Shown: positions 39,310-47,385 of the stretch, piece by piece | How positions within the stretch are numbered: the first letter of the stretch is position 1 | How the letters are laid out: each line of letters begins with the position of its first letter | Origin: an uncultured Thalassotalea sp. | GTDB lineage: Bacteria; Pseudomonadota; Gammaproteobacteria; Enterobacterales; Alteromonadaceae | Assembly (NCBI GenBank): GCA_947502355.1 | Contig: CANMZP010000002.1 | Coordinates: 186,001 to 250,000 of the forward strand | Direction: 5' to 3' | DNA length: 64,000 nucleotides | Position numbers and translations under genes: made by a program | Notes under the pieces: model-generated | What the model saw: the letters and a program-made list of their open reading frames with translations, nothing else | Database searches by the model: none | Told to the model about the DNA's origin: nothing

Positions 39310-40767
39310 TTAGAATTTATAAGAGAAACTGGCACCGATAACATACAAAGTGGCATCGGATTCCATTTGCACCGAATGGCCAATTTTGTGGCCATCAATA
39401 CTCGCCAATTGTTCGATTTTAGCATCCCCCAACAATTCAATGCTCATATAGCCATGCAAACTGAGTGTGGGAGAATATTGATAAAGACCGCCGAAGGCTA
39501 TTTTCTTTATTTCATCCACCGGGATATCCGCTAAACGGTCTTCATCGTCAACCGGTGACTCATCAAAACTAAAGCCAAATTGTGCGGTCCATTTATCGTT
39601 GTAATGATATTCGCCACCAATGGCATAGCGATTGGCATCTTTAAAATTTCTATCAAGTACAATAACCGGGTAACCATCAATGCGCACATCGGTACTTTCA
39701 AACGTATCAAAAAATACCCGCTCAAAATCCCAGTAAATATCCAATCTCTCACCTATCTGGTGGGCACCACTAATGATAAAACGTTGCGGCATATCCCAAG
39801 TTAATGACGAATCTTGTTTTTGTCTTGCTTCATCGGATAGTAATTTTCCGTAAATATTGGCATCGCCTTCAAAGGTAAAATCAGACATGTAATGATACGC
39901 CATGCCAAAACTATGCCGATCGGAATATTGGTAAGTCGCCCCTAAAATGACTTCTGCGCCAATATCATCGCCTTCTAGCTCAACGTCGGTGCCGCTTCCG
40001 CCATCCAAATAATGAGCAATGCTCTGGAAATTTTCTGCCGAGGACTCTATATCAAGGTTTGAGTTGGCAATGGCGGCCGCGCGACAAGCGGCTACGACAG
40101 CAGGAGGCCCACTGCAATCAAGAGCGTCACCTACCAAATTGAACACTTCAGTAATGTCGTTTCCCACATTGGCGTTTAAGCTTGGTAAATTCATATCTTG
40201 CTCGTACTTACCATAAATAATGCCAAGGCCGACACCAAACGACCATTGCTCATTCATTTGCCAAGCGATCGAATTAATAATGCCTAATACCTGAACGCTA
40301 TTTTCGGTCACTATGGTGCGACTCTTAAACTCCTTGCCATAATCAAAACCGGCACCGGCAATGGCTCCCGCGCCAATTCCCCAGGTAAAGTTATTATCCA
40401 TTGGGCGGATTATACCAAAGGTTGGGATGACTGAAACGGGCGCCACATTGCTGTCGGCACAGTTATTTTCAGCTTGGCAGTCCCATGCTTCATCTATTTC
40501 CCAATCTGGGAAGACCAAACTGAGATTACCACCAAGTTGTTTTTCAGACATCAACGACATGGCGGCAGGGTTAATGCTGATTACCGCAATGCTTTTCGAA
40601 TAAATGGTACTACCAGCATTGGCCATGCCGGTAAGTTGTGAGGTTGGGTTAATGATAAAGCCAACCGCACCGGCCTGAGCGCTAATCAAGCAGCCGATAA
40701 CGGCGCTGTATATTGCCGATTTAGGATAGGATAAATGTGGTGTTGAAAATGAGTTTTTAAGGGGCAT
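39310..40767 (-). CDS. FadL/OmpP1-family outer-membrane transporter
   Basis: 485 residues, signal peptide ending AQAGA. The typical FadL start follows: VGFIINPTSQLTGMANAGSTIYSKSIAVISINPAAMS, then TWGIGAGAIAGAGFDYG and a 14-stranded barrel with C-terminal Phe (GASFSYKF). FadL proteins import long-chain fatty acids or other hydrophobic compounds. An insertion with a Cys pair (LDCSGPPAVVAACRAAAI, about 217-235) is in an extracellular loop position. The substrate is unknown. Confidence 0.88.
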   Translation of the reverse strand: MPLKNSFSTPHLSYPKSAIYSAVIGCLISAQAGAVGFIINPTSQLTGMANAGSTIYSKSIAVISINPAAMSLMSEKQLGGNLSLVFPDWEIDEAWDCQAENNCADSNVAPVSVIPTFGIIRPMDNNFTWGIGAGAIAGAGFDYGKEFKSRTIVTENSVQVLGIINSIAWQMNEQWSFGVGLGIIYGKYEQDMNLPSLNANVGNDITEVFNLVGDALDCSGPPAVVAACRAAAIANSNLDIESSAENFQSIAHYLDGGSGTDVELEGDDIGAEVILGATYQYSDRHSFGMAYHYMSDFTFEGDANIYGKLLSDEARQKQDSSLTWDMPQRFIISGAHQIGERLDIYWDFERVFFDTFESTDVRIDGYPVIVLDRNFKDANRYAIGGEYHYNDKWTAQFGFSFDESPVDDEDRLADIPVDEIKKIAFGGLYQYSPTLSLHGYMSIELLGDAKIEQLASIDGHKIGHSVQMESDATLYVIGASFSYKF

Positions 40768-40979
40768 AATCCCTCCTTATTTGATGGAGAGACGGCCGGA
40801 CAATCCAGAAATTATAATAGATTGTCACAAGTATAGTAGAAACTCGTGCGGTGACCCGAACTGATCACAAATAAAGTCTCTTTGAGCTAGGTGCTGTTTA
40901 GTGTTAACAAGTTGAAATTACAGTCAACTTAAGAACAAACGTTAGACAACACGGGCTAACAGACCCTAGCGTATTATGT

Positions 40980-41795
40980 TCACTTTTGCTCGAACAAAGA
41001 GAAGGTAAAATCTATCATCTGTTGTTGAACTTGCTTATGATCTTTACCAACACCTTTATAGTGTCTTTCGGCTTCTATGTTGATGTAGCGAATGCCCTTC
41101 ATTTCAGCAAAAACCGACATAGAACCATCATCTTCATCAACAATATGAGCAACCGCTGGATTTTGTAAAATGGCATTCCATCGGTGTTGCTGCATCTGGG
41201 TAAAATCTTGGCGATCGGTGACAAAGAATAAATCATCTTCATCCTGCTTACTATGGGTGACGTCAATAAGGTATTTAGCGCCGGCGTCCAGTTTTTTCTG
41301 ATAGCGTTCAATTGAAATGGTACCAATACCATTTTTGCCGTCATTGTCGTAGCCATTGGTATTGTTGTGCATGGCTACCCAGGTTTTGTCCGGATCTACA
41401 CCGCCCATAGACGCAATAATAAACTCACTCAGCTGCTTAGCCCGTTGCTCGGCTTGTTGCAGTAAATTGTGGTTGTTGGCATGTTTGGGGTTGAGTTTTT
41501 TTAGGGTGCTTAATCGACCGGCCTTAGTAAAAATACGATTCGGGTCGACGCGTAACTGCTTATTGTTAACGTTTAGGGTAATTTCACGATTGCCCTGTTG
41601 GCGAAGGATAATAAACGCCCCGCCATGTTGGTCAATTTTTCGTTTAACAAAGTCATGTGCTACATGCTCGTCTTCATGCGGGGCAAAAAACACCCAGTTT
41701 TTACCGTCATTAATATCACCGGTTACTTCCAGTTGAATATCACTCTGGGCTGAAAAACTGATTAATTGACTTAACAGGAGTAGGGTTGTGCTCAT
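40980..41795 (-). CDS. Secreted protein with an M14-like metallopeptidase pattern
   Basis: 271 residues with a short signal peptide (MSTTLLLLSQLISFSAQS). A possible zinc carboxypeptidase/AstE-type site is seen: HxxE at 40-43 (APHEDE), a later His143 in WVAMHNNTNG and Glu241 in YINIEAERH, in the order expected for that fold. VDPNRIFTKAGR (about 83-94) recalls the substrate-binding Arg segment. I have not matched it to a named family. It could trim peptides in the periplasm, which would fit the peptidoglycan-related genes to its right. Confidence 0.6.
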   Translation of the reverse strand: MSTTLLLLSQLISFSAQSDIQLEVTGDINDGKNWVFFAPHEDEHVAHDFVKRKIDQHGGAFIILRQQGNREITLNVNNKQLRVDPNRIFTKAGRLSTLKKLNPKHANNHNLLQQAEQRAKQLSEFIIASMGGVDPDKTWVAMHNNTNGYDNDGKNGIGTISIERYQKKLDAGAKYLIDVTHSKQDEDDLFFVTDRQDFTQMQQHRWNAILQNPAVAHIVDEDDGSMSVFAEMKGIRYINIEAERHYKGVGKDHKQVQQQMIDFTFSLFEQK

Positions 41796-41932
41796 TAAAT
41801 TTCCTTATTGTACGGCTTGTATTGCAGGCAATCGCCTTTTTTCTTTTACGATAGCAAAATTGGCTTTTGCAAAAAAGTGCTAAAAGCTTTACTTTCTTAT
41901 TCATAAGAACAAATCACACTTAGGACAATAAT

Positions 41933-42925
41933 ATGACCAGATTAACGGCCATCAGCAACGTAGTAATTAGCCATGCCCCGACACCGTTAGAAAAGTTAAC
42001 AAATTTATCTGCGGCGCTCGGAGTAAATATTTTTGTAAAACGCGATGATTGCACCGGGCTCGCCGGTGGTGGTAATAAAACCCGAAAACTGGAATACCTA
42101 CTTGCCGATGCACAAAACTTAGGGGCAGATACCCTAGTAACTATTGGCGGCATTCAATCCAATCACGCCAGACAAACCGCCGCGGCAGCGGCCAAATTTT
42201 CGATGGGCTGTGAGTTGGTGCTTGAGGATGTTGAGGGCACACCAAAACAAGACTACTACCAAAATGGTAACGCGTTAATTAACCGCTTATGTCATGCCAA
42301 TACACATTTGGTGCCCGAGGGCAGCACTATGGATGAGTGTGTTGAGCAGCTGCTTAATAAATTAAATAAACAGGGCAAAAAACCTTACTTTATTCCCATG
42401 GGCGGCTCTAACGAATTAGGCAGCTTAGGGTACGTAGAATGTGCCCGAGAAATTGTGCAACAAACTCAGCAGCAGGACTTATCGTTAGACCATATTGTTG
42501 TGGCGACCGGTAGTGGAGGTACGCAAGCAGGTTTATTGGCGGGATTCATTGCGCAAAAGCAGACCACCCCGGTATTGGGTATTTGTGTGAGCCGCAGTGG
42601 CGCTGAGCAACAACACATTGTTGAGCCTCTATTACAGCAAACCTTGGCTTTGTTGGATTTGGACAGAGATCTTGGAATTGGACATGTTCATGCGAATGGC
42701 AATTATTATGGGGCAGGTTACGGTATTACAACCGAGCAAACCCGAGAGGCGATAAAACGAGTGGCGGCGTTGGAAGGTATATTATTGGATCCGGTTTATA
42801 CCGGTAAAGCCATGGCCGGGTTAATCGATTTATGCGAACAAGGCGAATTTGCCCAAGGGCAAAATATTTTATTTATTCACACTGGTGGTAGCCAGGGCTT
42901 GTTTGCTTATCAGCAGGAGTTTTAG
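41933..42925 (+). CDS. dcyD: D-cysteine desulfhydrase / ACC deaminase-family PLP enzyme
   Basis: 330 residues, fold type II PLP enzyme. The PLP lysine is in LAGGGNKTRKLEYLLADA; GGIQSNHARQTAAAAA and the phosphate-binding GSGGTQAGLLAG follow, and HTGGSQGLF closes the protein. The likely reaction is D-cysteine to pyruvate, sulfide and ammonia. L-cysteate sulfo-lyase (CuyA) is a close relative that cannot be excluded. It is divergent from the putative peptidase gene. Confidence 0.85.
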   Translation: MTRLTAISNVVISHAPTPLEKLTNLSAALGVNIFVKRDDCTGLAGGGNKTRKLEYLLADAQNLGADTLVTIGGIQSNHARQTAAAAAKFSMGCELVLEDVEGTPKQDYYQNGNALINRLCHANTHLVPEGSTMDECVEQLLNKLNKQGKKPYFIPMGGSNELGSLGYVECAREIVQQTQQQDLSLDHIVVATGSGGTQAGLLAGFIAQKQTTPVLGICVSRSGAEQQHIVEPLLQQTLALLDLDRDLGIGHVHANGNYYGAGYGITTEQTREAIKRVAALEGILLDPVYTGKAMAGLIDLCEQGEFAQGQNILFIHTGGSQGLFAYQQEF

Positions 42926-43179
42926 TTAGTTTAAGTCGCGACTCAATAAGGGAGATACCGGAACTCGCCTTAGGCTCGTCGAATGCCGAAATGCCAAGGA
43001 TGGCAAAGAACGGATTTCCTTTGTGATATATCTCTAAAAATATCCGGGCTCCCTCATCGAATGCAATGTGTGTTAAAACTTAACCACACACCTATTCTTA
43101 AAAACAGCGACATAGGAATGAAACAGCCCTTTACGCTTGCTGTCATGCGTTCATTAATGGGAAAAATCAATAAATTTGC

Positions 43180-44388
43180 TTAAACCTTCCAAATGATATT
43201 TCTGCGGTACATGCCATACATGACCACATAAGAAATGCATAGGAACATAATCGCAAACGCAAGTGAGCCATTTAAATGACCAAAAGCGGGTACATAAACG
43301 TCTTGATACATCCAGCCTTTTAAGGTGGTGCCCGCAACGGGGATCATGCTGAATATCCGCGCCAACACGCCTGAAAACATAAAGAATGCAATTGAGTTAG
43401 CGCCAAAGACCACAAAAGGTGCGGTCCAATTTCGATAGCCTTTAACATCAATTAATAACATGCAGGCGGCTAAGACTAAACAGGCGTAGCCAGAAGACAA
43501 AAACACATAACTTGGACTCCATAAAGCTTTATTAACAGGGATCCATATTCTTAACATTTCAGCCGCCACCAATAAAACAACCCCAGCAATGGCAATATAG
43601 GTTACCTGCTTGGTTAATGTGATTCCTTGTTGTTTGGCATGGCGCAGAAACACCCCGGTTAAAATACCCGAAAGGCAAGTGGCAATCGCTGGTATGGTAG
43701 ATAATATGCCTTCTGGGTCGAAACTAAACGGCACCGATTTTTTATAATACAAGTGGTTTGTACCAATAACTAATTGATCAAACCAAGCACTCAGGCTGTT
43801 GCCGTGTTGCCATAATCCCTGGTACACATTGCCAGAAGCGTCGCTATAAGGAATAAAAGTCATCATTAAGGTGTAACCAAGCAAGGCTGCTAACGCCAAA
43901 ATCATTTGCAGGCGTGGTTTGAAATACAAATAAATAAACACACAAATCAAGTAAACAATGCCGATGCGTTGTAACACGCCCATAATGCGCATGGACATGA
44001 GCTTATCATTAACCCAGCTAAAATCGGCACTGCGAAAATTATAATAGAATAAAGCCAAAAACCAGCCCAATAAAATCAGCTTAACGGTTCTGATTGCCGA
44101 TGATTTGATTATCTCAAAATTTCCCAGCCCCTTTTTCTTTTGTACCTCAATGGACAAGCTAATGGACACACCAACAATAAAGACAAAAAACGGAAAAATA
44201 AGATCGGTCGGTGTCCAACCATGCCAGCTGGCATGTTTTAGCGGGGCGTAAATATGACCCCAACTGCCAGGATTGTTCACTAAAACCATGGCGGTAATGG
44301 TTAATCCCCGAAACACATCCAACGAAAGCAGTCGATGTTTAGGAATTTTTGCCAGAATCGTTTGAATATGATGATTGAAAAATTGCAT
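43180..44388 (-). CDS. nagX: NagX-type membrane acyltransferase (heparan-alpha-glucosaminide N-acetyltransferase-like)
   Basis: 402 residues with about ten membrane segments. Begins RLLSLDVFRGLTITAMVLVNNPGSWGHIYAPLKHASWHGWTPTDLIFPFFVFIVG, the DUF5009/HGSNAT signature with its conserved His. In Shewanella and relatives nagX lies in N-acetylglucosamine operons and is thought to act on amino sugars at the inner membrane. Here it is divergent from an NhaC-family transporter. The chemical role is not proven for any bacterial member known to me. Confidence 0.82.
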   Translation of the reverse strand: MQFFNHHIQTILAKIPKHRLLSLDVFRGLTITAMVLVNNPGSWGHIYAPLKHASWHGWTPTDLIFPFFVFIVGVSISLSIEVQKKKGLGNFEIIKSSAIRTVKLILLGWFLALFYYNFRSADFSWVNDKLMSMRIMGVLQRIGIVYLICVFIYLYFKPRLQMILALAALLGYTLMMTFIPYSDASGNVYQGLWQHGNSLSAWFDQLVIGTNHLYYKKSVPFSFDPEGILSTIPAIATCLSGILTGVFLRHAKQQGITLTKQVTYIAIAGVVLLVAAEMLRIWIPVNKALWSPSYVFLSSGYACLVLAACMLLIDVKGYRNWTAPFVVFGANSIAFFMFSGVLARIFSMIPVAGTTLKGWMYQDVYVPAFGHLNGSLAFAIMFLCISYVVMYGMYRRNIIWKV

Positions 44389-44561
44389 AGCAAGGGTTCG
44401 CTCTATAATATGTTGTTATTAGACAATGCAATGATGTTTAAACGTTTTACTTAAAATCGTAATTTCAAATAAAAGTTTCTGTTGCTTTATTGTTCTTTGA
44501 ATAATCTATTCTGTTTTGTCTGTATGTTCAAGTAATTATAATAATTAAAAAAAGGTTTTTT

Positions 44562-45932
44562 ATGGATTGGTATACGGTATTACCTCCCTTTGTTGCATTG
44601 GCCGTGGTTCTTTGGAAAAAAGAAGTTATTTTGGCCCTTTTATTGGCCATATTTTCGGCTGAAGTTTTGCTTACTGAAATGGGTATTGGCTTTTTATTTA
44701 CCGGCATTATCGGTACGTTTGAGCGTATCGTAGAAGTGTTTGGCTCCGGTGGTAACACTCGAGTGTTGGTGTTTAGTTTAATGATAGGTGCCGTGTTGGC
44801 ATTTATGCGCCACTCTGGCGGTGTTACGGCAATGGTGGAATACATCATTGGTAAAGGGATTGGTAAAAATAAGCGCCAAGTCGCGTTTATGGCAAACTTT
44901 ACCGGCATGGCGATTTTTATCGAATCCAACTTGTCGGTATTAACCGCGGGTATTATTTCACGTGGCTTATTCGATAAATACAAGATGAGTCGTGCCAAAC
45001 TGGCGTTTATTATCGACAGCAGTGCGGCGCCAATTTGTATCTTGGTGTTACTAAATGGCTGGGGGGCGTTTGTCCTTGGTTTGTTAAGCAACTATGAATT
45101 TGAAGTCAGTGCTGCCGAAGTGTTATGGGGTACAGTGGCTCTTAACTTCTATCCTATTATTGCTTTGTGTATGGTTTGGTATACCGCCTTTACCGGCAAC
45201 TTGCATGGCCCATTAGCAAAATCTGAAGTCAGTGCGGTTGAAGAAATTGCCCATAAACATGAGTTTAAACCAACCAAAGCACGCTTTATGTTGGTGCCAT
45301 TAATTACCTTAGTCGGTGGCATGATAGCGTTTATGTTTTGGACGGGTAATGGCGTATTAGCCGATGGCAGTGGCTCAAAATCGGTGCTGTATGCAACGGT
45401 TTGTGCCTGTTTAGTGGCTTATGGCATGATGCTTAACTCAGGACGTTTCCAGCACCAGCAATTGGTTAAAATCGGTTTTGACGGTATGGCCGAGTTATTG
45501 CCACTGGTGAGCATTGTTTTATTATCGCTTACTTTAGGCGCTAGCTTAAAGGTTCTTGGTACGGGTGTGTTTATTGCGCAAATGGTGGGTGATTCTTTAC
45601 CTGTCTTTATGATTGCCCCTATGATGTTTATTGCCGGTGCGATCATCGCGTTTTCAACCGGAACGTCTTGGGGAACCTTTGCCATTTTGATCCCAATTGG
45701 GGTACCGCTAATTCAAGCTCTTGGCTTACCACCATCGTTGATAATTGCAGCAATATTAGGAGGCGGTGTGTTTGGTGATCACTGTTCACCCATATCCGAT
45801 ACCACGGCCGTATCGGCACTGGCATCGGGGTGTGATTTATTAGAGCACGTTAAAACCCAACTGCCTTATGCCTTGTTTGGCGGGTCGCTGACCATCATTG
45901 CTTACGTGGTTTATGGTCTAATATCCTTATAG
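44562..45932 (+). CDS. NhaC-family Na+/H+ antiporter-like transporter 1
   Basis: 456 residues, about eleven membrane segments. Family motifs include FIESNLSVLTAGIISRGLFDKYK, IIDSSAAPICILVLLNGWGAF, and the diagnostic [20 protein letters not shown] and [26 protein letters not shown] near the C-terminus. NhaC-type proteins exchange Na+ for H+ or carry organic acids or amino acids. The location between nagX and an RpiR-type regulator suggests a catabolic substrate rather than pH control; this is inference. Confidence 0.88.
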   Translation: MDWYTVLPPFVALAVVLWKKEVILALLLAIFSAEVLLTEMGIGFLFTGIIGTFERIVEVFGSGGNTRVLVFSLMIGAVLAFMRHSGGVTAMVEYIIGKGIGKNKRQVAFMANFTGMAIFIESNLSVLTAGIISRGLFDKYKMSRAKLAFIIDSSAAPICILVLLNGWGAFVLGLLSNYEFEVSAAEVLWGTVALNFYPIIALCMVWYTAFTGNLHGPLAKSEVSAVEEIAHKHEFKPTKARFMLVPLITLVGGMIAFMFWTGNGVLADGSGSKSVLYATVCACLVAYGMMLNSGRFQHQQLVKIGFDGMAELLPLVSIVLLSLTLGASLKVLGTGVFIAQMVGDSLPVFMIAPMMFIAGAIIAFSTGTSWGTFAILIPIGVPLIQALGLPPSLIIAAILGGGVFGDHCSPISDTTAVSALASGCDLLEHVKTQLPYALFGGSLTIIAYVVYGLISL

Positions 45933-45983
45933 AGTGGGTTTTTATAGAGCGGGTTGTTATAGCAAAGCGCTTTAGCAAAGCAT

Positions 45984-46030
45984 AAAAAAATCTCCGATAG
46001 GTTAACAATAACCCGTCGGAGATTTTTTTG
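45984..46030. terminator. Bidirectional terminator
   Basis: AAAAAATCTCCGA / TCGGAGATTTTTT arms (13 bases) around a 20-base loop, between the convergent NhaC-type transporter and the RpiR-type regulator. Confidence 0.9.
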
Positions 46031-46044
46031 TGAGATAACGTCGT

Positions 46045-46890
46045 CTATGGGTTGCGGTAGTTATTCACAATAGAATTGGTGACTTTCAATTGTTTACGAC
46101 CTGATTTAGAGGCTTGCGTTAAGCCAATAAATAAAATGTCGATAACAAACTCTTGTGAGGTTCTGGCCAAAATAGAAGACAAGCGTACTTCTTCACTTTC
46201 CGCAATGGAATACAGGTTTGTGTCAGCACCTTTAGAAACCGGGTTTTGCGCGTATTTGGTTAAGGTGATCACATTACAGCCATTCGCTTTAGCCTGATCG
46301 GTCACTTCAACCACTTCACGGGTTGCCCCCGATTCACTTATGGAAAACACCAAGTCGTTTTTACCAAAAGTCGCTACGTGGGCTAACTGCGCATGCGGAT
46401 CCGAATCGGCAAAGGCAATAAATCCAAGCTTTTGCAGTTTGTACGCAAAATCTTTACCAACCAATGCTGAACCACCAATACCACAAATTAAAATGCGCTT
46501 GCTGGTTAAGATGGCGTCTATTGCCGCAGCTAAAGAGGTGTCATCATTTAATGAATTGGTTTCGTTGAGCACCGACATTTTATTGTTCAATAAAATATCT
46601 GCTACTTGAGGCAACTCGGTATTTAAGGTGATATTACCATGCAACGGGGCATTGTTATTTTCGTTGTTTACCGAATCAATAATCGCCAGTTTAAAGGCTG
46701 GGTAGCCTTTGTAGCCCAATTTTTGGGTAAATTTAACCACGCTAGACTGACTTACACCCACCACATTGGCAAGCTCTTGTGACGAAAGTTCACGGATTGC
46801 ATTCGATGAATTCAAGATAAAATTAGCAAGTTTTTCTTCACTGGTCGAAAATGACTCTTTAAGTGATTTTAATTTTACGAACGTAGACAT
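46045..46890 (-). CDS. RpiR/MurR-family transcriptional regulator
   Basis: 281 residues. N-terminal RpiR helix-turn-helix (LKESFSTSEEKLANFILNS, ELSSQELANVVGVSQSSVVKFTQKLGYKGYPAFKLAI) and C-terminal SIS sugar-phosphate-binding domain (ILICGIGGSALVGKDFAYKLQKLG, LVFSISESGATREVVEV). Such regulators sense phosphorylated sugars, e.g. MurNAc-6-P for MurR. It is divergent from the amidase/beta-lactamase fusion by 495 bases and probably controls it and/or the transporters. The operator was not identified. Confidence 0.9.
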   Translation of the reverse strand: MSTFVKLKSLKESFSTSEEKLANFILNSSNAIRELSSQELANVVGVSQSSVVKFTQKLGYKGYPAFKLAIIDSVNNENNNAPLHGNITLNTELPQVADILLNNKMSVLNETNSLNDDTSLAAAIDAILTSKRILICGIGGSALVGKDFAYKLQKLGFIAFADSDPHAQLAHVATFGKNDLVFSISESGATREVVEVTDQAKANGCNVITLTKYAQNPVSKGADTNLYSIAESEEVRLSSILARTSQEFVIDILFIGLTQASKSGRKQLKVTNSIVNNYRNP

Positions 46891-47385
46891 ACCTGTACTT
46901 CTTTTCCTAAAAGCCTATTGTTTTTATACCACTAATTAGCGATAAAATACCACTGTTTAGCGAGTAATTATTCGCCAAAAGCATGCACAGCAAAAATAAA
47001 TACGTAATGACTCGAAAGAGGGATTAGTTTTAGGTAAACCCTTTAAGCTTCTGGGAATTTACTCAAGAGCAGTTTCTTGTTTTTTTACTTGCCGTGTAAA
47101 GCCATTGTAACAAAATTTTTTATGACTGTTAGGGGTATTCGGTTAAATTCGATAAACAATTGTAGCGAAAATCATAAAAATAGACGGTTTTATGAGCCGA
47201 AAGTCGGTGTTTGACGGTTTTCTCTGTTTAAATGCGTTAAGGTAACTTTTTATAAAGAACATTTACTTCTGAATAAATATTTCTTTTAAATTTTTCGTTT
47301 TGTGATAATTTATTTTTGCGGCGTGTTTTGCTTATCGTCTTAAAACAGTAATACTCATTAATATAAAAAAAATATAAAGCTTGTT
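46891..47385. other. Long divergent control region
   Basis: 495 AT-rich bases between the RpiR-type regulator and the amidase fusion with no coding frame. Near-palindromic GAATAAATATTTC at about 47271 could be an operator half-pair but is too short to call. This is where regulator binding sites would be expected. Confidence 0.4.

Noticed and set aside
42983-43183. 66-codon plus-strand frame between dcyD and nagX
   Set aside because: No family resemblance and odd composition; it looks like intergenic or repeat-derived DNA.
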